Part shown: positions 24,317 to 64,000 of the stretch, one piece after another
Position numbering within the stretch: the first letter of the stretch is position 1
How the letters are laid out: each line of letters opens with the position of its first letter
Assembly: GCF_040807025.1 (NCBI RefSeq)
Contig: NC_090954.1
Span: forward strand, 20,650,501-20,714,500
Direction: 5' to 3'
DNA: 64,000 nt
DNA from: Struthio camelus
Lineage: Eukaryota; Chordata; Aves; Struthioniformes; Struthionidae
Program-made: the position numbers and the translations under genes
Notes under the pieces: model-generated
What the model saw: only the letters and a program-made list of their open reading frames with translations
Databases searched by the model: none
What the model was told of the DNA's origin: nothing

Positions 24317-26345
24317 TTTAATACTCTTCTCCATTTCTGTACATCACAACACCAAGATATCACTGCTTGGGATCTCTCTGCAGAGGCTATATAGTATGCG
24401 AAGGCTAGGATTTTTCACCCCCGTTTAATGTGTTTGTATGTGTAAGTGTAATACATATCAGTATATATTGATATACACATCAATATATAATGCAATATAT
24501 ATCACTGAAGAGAACACATTGATTAAAGAAATACAAAAATTTGGCATCATTTCCAAACTTAAATAGTAAAAATAAAAACTACAAAAAGGAGCTGCATACC
24601 CTAATGTATCATGTGAAACAACAAGCAGTATATTCAAAAATGTAAATTTACATCCAATTTTTCTGGTCTTGTCATGTCACAATAGACCCATTTACAATGG
24701 CAAAAATCCAGAACATACCGCTTTGAAGACCACAAACTTGCTCAAGCTTGGGTTTGCGCAAGTCTGTGGCAGACCCAGTCACCTTCTATGAGAGATTCCA
24801 GCTTTGATGTGAAAACGACAGCAAAGCCATCTGCCAGGTTATAAACCAGGGTTACAAATTATATCGCTCACAATGACAGTAATTTTGGACCTCAAAGTAC
24901 AGTGTGGCAGAAGTTTTAAGACAAGCTCCCCCTCCGTTCAAGTGAAACAGGATTACTGGAAAGATAGGCAGGTATGCAACTTGGGAACAGAAGCTTCTTT
25001 TGACTGATGCACCAGGAGAGATAGAGTCGGTGAAGAACAGAACTATCAGACACCAAGATGTCAAAGCGTCCATCAGAGAACCCAAAAACCCAGAAAAAGA
25101 AGCAAGATCTGTGCATTATTTTGTGCCAATGTTAACTTTACCCTCTGCCTGCAAGACCATCTGAAAAACCCTTCGCCATTTCTAGTAGTTTGCAATGCAT
25201 TCTATATAGCAGGCATGACAAAAAGCTTTCTCGAGTCTTGATGCAACCAGAAATTTTAACCCATTTAGGGTGCATTAGAGATCAGCATCAGATTGACAGG
25301 ACACTTGTTGAGCCCGTACGACAGACTTCCTTAGTGCTGGGAAATGGACGTCCCAGTGGGTTGTGCTAACGTTCAACATATTTAGTATCAAATGCTCCAA
25401 ATGCACCAGTACTAAGGCTTCAGTCAAGGACCCCCACTTGTTAGTTATTCCTGTAAAATACCCGCTTCCATTAAAGAACTGTAGGTTCAATCAAATTCAC
25501 ATAATCAAGGAAACCTTACGCAGTCCTAAAGCAAAAAAGAAAAACTTACCGAGGAACAAAACAAAGCAAAGTGTACCTTACTTCACTTAAATTGCATGTT
25601 TATTTTTGTCAAGACTGAAAAAAAAAAAAAAACTGAAGGCTGCACCGCTCAAATCCAAATTAAGCCTAAGACTTCAGCAGCATTTTCATTGCAATCAATG
25701 AAGTGCATTTCCTAGTTTGTAAGAGCAGTGCTTCTGCAAATAGATTAAAGTACGTTTGGCTGGTAAGCCTCCCCAAACCATCTGAATTTGCAAGCCACAC
25801 CTTGTAAGCTAGCACTCTAGATAAAGTGCCTTCTCATTCTTTCAAAGAGAATGAATGGCTCCAATTTCATTATGTTTCTTCTTCAGCAGTCTAAGCTGAG
25901 AATGCCATGTAAATGGGTCATGTCGCTGCAAAATGCAGCAATTGATTTCTCCAATCAAAGTAAAAAGAAACAAACCAGTAGGATCTTACTTCTATTAATT
26001 TTTGAAGGAAGAGGTTTACAGCAGTTAATGTATCATGAAGGTTAAAAAAATCATTTTCATAAAATACAAGAGCAACCAATTTCACCATTGAGTAAAAGTA
26101 AAAACCGGGATTCTTTTTAAATTAGTCCAAAGTGGCAGATAGGAACTTAGTAGTTTGCTGCTGTACTGACACTATGACAAATCAAAGTGTAGGGTTTTGC
26201 TTTTTTAAATCCAATGCTTGTGGATCAAGTTCTGGAAATGTTCCAATTCTAAGGCAGGGATCTGTTGTGTTTTCCACCATGAGTTTGCTCCTTGGGTTGG
26301 ATGCTGGAGGGGCGAGGCACGTTTTGCCGGACCCAGGTCGACTAC
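24317..26345 (-). other. ETF1: ETF1 3' untranslated region (end approximate)
   Basis: This follows the ETF1 stop codon on the minus strand. A proximal AATAAA signal is at 25599-25604 (plus-strand TTTATT), about 740 nt after the stop, and an ATTAAA variant is at 24317-24322, about 2 kb after it. Mammalian ETF1 has a 3' UTR of roughly 2 kb, so I take the distal signal as the main end and the proximal one as a possible alternative; both are inferences. The region is AT-rich, includes an A15 run on the plus strand (25618-25632), and has an AU-rich hairpin at 24462-24489. Confidence 0.6.
24462..24489 (-). other. AU-rich hairpin in the ETF1 3' UTR
   Basis: TATATATTGAT (24462-24472) and ATCAATATATA (24479-24489) are perfect 11-bp reverse complements around a 6-nt loop. 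The element sits near the distal end of the ETF1 3' UTR, within a longer run of alternating AT. A role in stability or processing is only a possibility. Confidence 0.5.
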
Positions 26346-52422
<26,077 letters not shown>

Positions 52423-52438
52423 TTAGTCACCCGGCCGC

Positions 52439-52471
52439 GCCGCCGCCGCCGCCGCCGCCCCCGCCGCCGCC
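52439..52471. repeat. CGC/GGC trinucleotide repeat in the ETF1 5' UTR or core promoter
   Basis: About ten CGC units on the plus strand (GGC in the ETF1 sense) with one interruption. A CAG/CTG-rich stretch lies nearby at 52359-52391. Both are about 15-130 nt upstream of the start codon, so at least the CAG-rich part is likely transcribed. Length polymorphism is plausible. Confidence 0.8.
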
Positions 52472-52819
52472 GCGCGCCGCGCCCTCACCTCAGGCCCGGT
52501 CCCCCCGGCGGCGGCGGCGGCGCTGACGTCGGACACCGGCTCCTCGCGCTCCCCCTCTCCGCGCTGCATGTGTTGCAATCGGGCTCACATGGGGCCTGTG
52601 ACATCACTTCCGGGGGACCGGGGCGGGGGCGGCGGGGCCGTGCGCCCGCCCCGCCCGCGCGGGAGCGCCGCGCCGCGCCATAGGCCGCCCGCCCGCAGGC
52701 CGCCGCCCCCCGCGCCCGCCGCTATTGGCCGGCGCCCGCGCGGGGCAACCTGGGGCGGGTAGTCCCCGGCCCGCGGCGGCGGCGGCGGGCGGGAGGCGGG
52801 GGCGGGAGGCGCCGCGAGC

Positions 52820-52829
52820 TCTCGCGAGA
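52820..52829. promoter_or_regulatory. TCTCGCGAGA element (BANP/Kaiso type)
   Basis: A perfect 10-bp palindrome, TCTCGCGAGA, known as a methylation-sensitive activator site in CpG-island promoters. It lies about 480 bp upstream of the ETF1 start codon and could serve ETF1 or a divergent transcript. Confidence 0.7.
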
Positions 52830-53646
52830 TCTCGCCAGCGCGGCCGGGCGGCGCCGCGTCAGGCCGCGGCGGGCTCTTAAAGGGGCCGCGCGCGCGCGCG
52901 CCGAGCCAGGCCGGGCCGGGCCGGGCTGGGCCTGGCGCCCCCCGCCGGGTCCTGCCGCCGCCGCCGCCGGGCTGCCCGGCCCCGGGCTGCGCCCCCCGCC
53001 CGCCCGCCCGCCCGCCCGCGGGGGCCGCCTGCGCGCTGCCACCCCGCGCTCGCTGCCCTGGCGCCATGTCGCCCTCGGGGCCCCTTGTGCCCCCCCCGGC
53101 CGCCTGTGTCACCCCCAGGCCCACCTGAGCGGGGCCGGTGCGACGGCGGGTCCGGCCTGGGGTGTTTCACTGACTTCTCAGGTCGCCCTGCCCAGCCCGG
53201 CTCGAGCAACGCTCGGCTCGCGGCTGCCGGGAGCCGGTTTCCGCCACGGCTCGCCGGTTTTTGCTAAACCTCGTGTTCCTGCCCGAAACGGGGAAACCAT
53301 CCCGGGGAAACCGGCCCTCGCCGCGACACGGCACGGCCACGGGGGCGCGAGGCCGTGGCGGCGGCAGCTCCCCGCGGTTACCTCGCCCGTCTCCGGAGCC
53401 GCCGACTCTCCGCCCGTCCGGAGCGGCGCCCCGAGGGCCGCGGTCCCGTCCGGCTGCCCTTTCCGGCCCGGCCGAGGAGGGCCCCGCGCCGGCCCGGGCC
53501 GCGGCCCTTTGGGGAGCGGGCACAGCGGTTGCCGCGCCGGGGCCGAGGGGCCCAAGGCCGGCGCGGGGAGGCGGCGACGGCCACCCGCGCCCGTGCCCGC
53601 TGCTTTGCCTTAACCAGGATGACACCAGGCCAGCTCCGCAGGCTCT

Positions 53647-53725
53647 GGGTCAGAGGCGCGGTGCGAGCGGCGGGGGGCCCCGCGGGGGTCAGAGGCGCGG
53701 TGCGAGCGGCGGGGGGCCCCGCGGG
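53647..53725. repeat. Two-copy 39-bp GC-rich tandem repeat
   Basis: Two nearly perfect copies of a 39-bp unit containing GTCAGAGGCGCGGTGCGAGC lie at the far edge of the ETF1 CpG island. Because 39 is a multiple of three, open frames across it show a false 13-residue repeat. A weaker repeat of roughly 20-30 bp units built on GGCCTGGCGCGCTTG-like words follows at about 53800-53880. Confidence 0.8.
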
Positions 53726-53899
53726 ACAGTCCCCGCTCTGCCCGGGGCCGCTTCCCCGCCGCCCCCGCAGAGGCAAGCGCTGCCGCTGCTGAGCCGCCGG
53801 CCTGGCACGCTCGCCGAGGCCCGGCGCGCTCGTGACATGCTGAGGTGGGCCTGGCGCCCTTGCTGAGGCCTGGCGTGCTTGTGACTCCACCTCACTGTG

Positions 53900-56800
53900 T
53901 CACAGTGCCCCCCCCCTCCACCCCCCTGGGGCCAAAGCAAGAGCTGAGGGCGGGCTTGGGTGTCGCAGCCGGCTCAGTCCTGTTGCTCTTCTGGGGAGGG
54001 GTGAAGTAGCAAATTCAGACCTCGCAGATATTTTTTCCATGCGCATGCGGTCACGCACAGCCCTTTATAATCCTCCTCGAAAGGGTAAGAAGGGGGATTA
54101 CACGTAGCCGCAAGAGCTTCTTCGCGGAGGCAGGAGCGTGCGTGCGCGCAGGCGGGCCGGCGAACCGCAGCTTCGCTTGCATTTGCCTGGGAGTCCTGTT
54201 ATCCCAGTTCCATACAGGAGCTCTGCTCCAAAAAGTGCCTGGTGAGCATCCCGGTCAGCCGCCGCTGACCTGAAAACGCTTTTAAGGAAAGGTGGAAAGT
54301 CTCCCACTGCAGGCGAGCGGGAGACAGCCTGCCCCTGGAGGAAATCTCAGCCTTCTCTCCGCTCTTGAAGATTTAGGCAGGAGCCGGGAAGCTGAAACCT
54401 AGTATCCCGGTTCTCCTGTCTGGGTTACTGACTGCTGTTATTTTAAGCGAGAGCCCGCGGGGGCTGCGCCGGCCCTGCCTCGCTCCCCCCTGCCGACACC
54501 GCGCGGGCGGCTCCGGCACCTCTCCTGGCTGCTTCCCCCAGCTCTCACCTTCGCCGGGCGCTGCAGCTTCCCGCTGGCGAGGAGGACGGCCGGAAGCGGA
54601 GCGGCACGTGGGAAAAAGCCTGTGCTCCAGAAAGACTGTCCATGACCTCGTAACGCCTGTTGCTGAGGGCTAAACGAAGAGCCAGTTTATGCATTCGGGG
54701 TGGAAGCACACAGCCCAGACTTTGCTCAGGGACCTGTCTTCTTTCCCCAGAACGGCTGTGCAAAACTTCCCTTAATTACTGTCATGCACAGGCCAGCAAT
54801 TTGGTCCAGAGCTGCAGCACTGCTGGGCCTTCAGGCTTCCTGAGATGAGCATCTGCCTACATTAAAAATGAGAGCAGGGAACAAACCCACAACACCCTCT
54901 CTCCTGGGGCTGATGGACACCTTCCCACCAAGGCGACTGAAGCAGTTAACTCCTCCGGACAGGACTCGCACCTTCTGGGGCAGCGAAAAGAAGAATTCAT
55001 TCAAGAAGTAAAGGCCAGCCTCGATCAACGATTGAGGACCCCGGAGGCGGCAGGGTGGCCGGCTGCCTCGGCTCTGACGGCGCTCCGAGCTGGGAACGGC
55101 GCTAAGAGCAGGCGAGAGGCGGCCCGGGCTGCCCCTGGCTCTGCTGCAGGCACAGCAACAGTTACCTGTAGTTTCAGGGAGGCAGCAGGAAAACCCCCGT
55201 GGAGGGTGGTTTTCAAGCTGTTTCACTTAAAGACGTCTCCTTTTGACACCTGAAATACCCAGTAACTCACTCTGCCGGGGGACAATCCCTCCCCTTTCTC
55301 AGACTGCGTAATTTTATACAGGGAATCACTTTGGACAAGCCCAGCAGCACAGGGAAACTCAAAAGGATAAAGAGTCATCTGCAATCCAGTTTTATAAAGG
55401 AAGTCACTCTCCTCAAGCAATAGATGGCCAAGTGCTCCCTGCCATTTCCAAAACCGGCAGATAGGACAGGATTAGGGTCACGCTGCAGCAGAACGAAGCC
55501 TGTAGTTTCACACGTAAGACACACACACAACTGCACAAACCCCCCTCAGGAGCAGCAGTCGTCATAAACGTGCATGTCCTTCTCCAGATGTGGTCCCTCA
55601 AACTTCCCAGAAACCATGGTATTTTATTGCCATTCGCACAAATCTTGAGCATGCCTCAGCCTGCCACTGAAAAGCAGGATCTGGACCCAGCCAAAATGAA
55701 TTTGTAACCACCTCGCTACTTGTGGATGCTCTATGTCGACACGACTTTTGTCTCTCCAGGGATGCGTGGTGCTCACGAGGGATGGAAGTCTCCTCAGCCC
55801 CCTGGCTGCCACGTTGCCGGGCACTCTGCTGTCTTCCCAGTGAACAGCCACAGCGCACAGCAGATTTCTTACCCCTAGTCCCTGCCAACTCCCCTGCTGA
55901 AAGCCAAATGCTGAGTTTCAGGCTGGAACCCCTCGGTTCACCTGAAATCAGGCAGAGTAACACACGTGATCGCCAGCAGGAAAAATTCCCCTTCCCGCCT
56001 GCCCTTCCTCACACAATGCCAGCCAAGGTTGCCACTGACTGCGGGCATGCGCTGCGCTGCCTTTTGTCTCTTCCTACAGCCACATCTTCAGCCCCTTCCT
56101 CACCTTGTTTCTTGCCCAGACCAAGATGCTCCAAGCCCCTTCTCCCTTTGTTATCTGTTCCCTTGGCTCTGCGCGTGCCCACTTCAGATCCGTTATCTTG
56201 CTCTGTGTCCTGGTTCCTGAACATCCTCTAACATGAAGCCACCCAGGGCCAGTTGGACCTGGTGCTATTTGCTGCCCTGTGCTAGCTAGAAACTGCAGTA
56301 AAAGACTGGGTGCCACCTCTCTCTAGACCCACCCCAGTTTTTGGTTCAACTTTCAACAGATTTCTGAATGTCGACTCACTAATCTTTGCAAGGCTCCTCT
56401 TTTCCCTGTTGCCTTTATTGGGCTAGGCCTATACTCTCTTTATCGTGGAGCGGGAGCAGCTTCCAGGCTTTCTTGCTAGGACTGCTGGCAACACTGCAGC
56501 ATCCAAAGCCGAAAAGGCATTGGTCCCTTCCCAGCCACAACTTAAGAGAAGGAAGGTTCACAGCACCAGGACTTGCAGCCCTCACCAGTAGCTGCGTTTC
56601 AGAAAATTGCCTGGAGTGCCGGGGAAATGAATCCCTTCCTCTCTCCCAAATACCTGAGCTGTCACAGGGCAAAGCAGCTCTAAAGTTTGCTTTTTCTTTC
56701 CAGATGACGACACACACAGCAGGAGAAGAGGAAAAGGGAACATCTTAGAATAGCCATGTGGCAAGAAGACGGCGCCTCAAGGAGGAAAAACTTGGTTGTT

Positions 56801-57150
56801 AAAAACAGAGGCGGGCAACTGCCGCTCTCAGTCTACAGTCTGTTTCAGAAGGCTGAGCCCAAACACGAAGCACCTGAAGGTGAAGCTCCACTAGACAAGC
56901 TACTGCAGATCACAGCACAACTTCCATACCTCTCTCCTTGTGAGTGCAGCAGCGATACCCTCAGAGGGGATGGATCGTAATGTGAAACCAGGTACCCTCT
57001 TTTTCACATCAAACAAGCACAAATACCAGAAACCAACTACCACTAACAGCTAGTTGGCTCCTTCACAGGAGGTTTCACAGGCAGCTAGCATGCCCACATT
57101 CTCCACCAAATGCCAGGACATCGAGAACTCCATGTTGGACACTTTTCTGT
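53900..57150. other. Intergenic region between ETF1 promoter and HSPA9 3' end
   Basis: Unique-looking DNA of falling GC content. The longest open frame is 55722-56231 on plus (169 codons). It is rich in Ser, Pro, Leu and Cys, overlaps other frames, and has no recognised domain, so I do not call it a gene. No tRNA, snoRNA or intact mobile element was recognised. Confidence 0.55.
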
Positions 57151-57151
57151 T

Positions 57152-57841
57152 TTTATTTTAAAAAAATCCAGAATGGATCCAATAACAGTTTTATTATCAA
57201 GGAAATTGTTTTGCCATAAGCAGAGAACAGACACAGGATGGAGCAGAAGGCTCAGACAAATGAAGTATGCAACTTCCACATAGCCTCTGTCGTAAGAAAT
57301 AATGTTACAGCTAAATTTGAAGTAACCCATCTCCTCCAGAACAAAGGTATCAAGTTAGATGCAGATCTGAATGTTCTCTAGCAACATAGCCAGCCGTGTC
57401 ATTGCTGTACACGGGGCCTATTACCTGCTTGCAAGTACTCAGCTCCGCAAAAAGGATCTACACTGGTGTTACTGCTCTCCAGGACTTCCATCTCCATCCT
57501 TAGATTCAATAACATGGTTTCCAAACTCCGACATCAAATTTCGTACGCCATTGTGTCATGTATCAGAAAGAAGTGATCAGCGAGCCCCCAGGTGGCTCAG
57601 TGGAATACCACAGGGCCAAGAACTTGGAACTTTGTCTTGCATGAATTAACTTTCATCAAGTGACAATTTATCTAGCAGACACATCACTAAGTTTATACAT
57701 TAAAGAGATTTTATATATAGAGTACTGCAAAAACACAGTAAGTCTGATTTCTGCCCATTTCTGCTCAGGAAGGTCCCTTCTCTCCCAAGCGTCAAGAACA
57801 TCCTCCTCTTCATACTCCAGTCTAGGCAAGACAGAGACTTC
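57152..57841 (-). other. HSPA9: HSPA9 3' untranslated region (end approximate)
   Basis: Follows the HSPA9 stop on the minus strand. Two AATAAA signals are present at 57190-57195 and 57152-57157 (plus-strand TTTATT), about 650-690 nt after the stop. Either could be the main poly(A) signal. Confidence 0.6.

Positions 57842-64000
<6,159 letters not shown>

Noticed and set aside
55722-56231. 169-codon plus-strand open frame between ETF1 and HSPA9
   Set aside because: Low-complexity Ser/Pro/Leu/Cys composition, overlapping alternative frames, and no family resemblance.

Overview
This is vertebrate nuclear DNA holding parts of three protein-coding genes, all on the minus strand. From right to left they are the last four coding exons of HSPA9 (mitochondrial Hsp70, mortalin), the complete ten-exon coding sequence of ETF1 (translation release factor eRF1, 437 codons), and the first coding exon of FBXW11 (beta-TrCP2). 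The genes were identified by reading the translated exons and checking that each joins the next across GT/AG splice sites in the right phase. No bacterial-type operon, CRISPR array or intact mobile element is visible.

Layout. 1-12493 is the 5' part of FBXW11 intron 1. 12494-12538 is FBXW11 coding exon 1, inside a CpG-island promoter at about 12.0-13.1 kb. 13.1-24.3 kb is intergenic between the FBXW11 5' end and the ETF1 3' end. It contains a large, patchy CpG-rich tract (about 16.7-22.7 kb) with no gene I can recognise. 24.3-52.56 kb is ETF1: 3' UTR, ten coding exons, a 15.3-kb first intron and a 5' UTR. 51.6-53.9 kb is the ETF1 CpG-island promoter, followed by intergenic DNA to about 57.1 kb. 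57.1-64.0 kb is the 3' end of HSPA9, which continues past the right edge.

Organism. HSPA9-ETF1 is the order known from human 5q31.2. There the ETF1 3' flank leads to EGR1, and FBXW11 is far away on 5q35. Here FBXW11 follows ETF1 directly and no EGR1 zinc-finger exon is present. The compact genes, sharp CpG islands, long C/G runs and lack of mammalian-type SINEs suggest a bird or other sauropsid; this is an inference, and the species cannot be named from the sequence alone.

The genes do not form one pathway. eRF1 ends cytosolic translation, HSPA9 folds and imports mitochondrial proteins, and FBXW11 recruits phosphodegron substrates to an SCF ubiquitin ligase. All are housekeeping genes, and the two visible promoters are TATA-less CpG islands carrying ETS-, ZNF143-, YY1- or BANP/Kaiso-type sites.

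The most striking observation is an 18-bp tandem duplication across the 5' splice site of ETF1 coding exon 3. It creates two equally good donors 18 nt apart. The inner donor would add six residues in frame just after the YxCxxxF stop-codon-recognition motif of eRF1.
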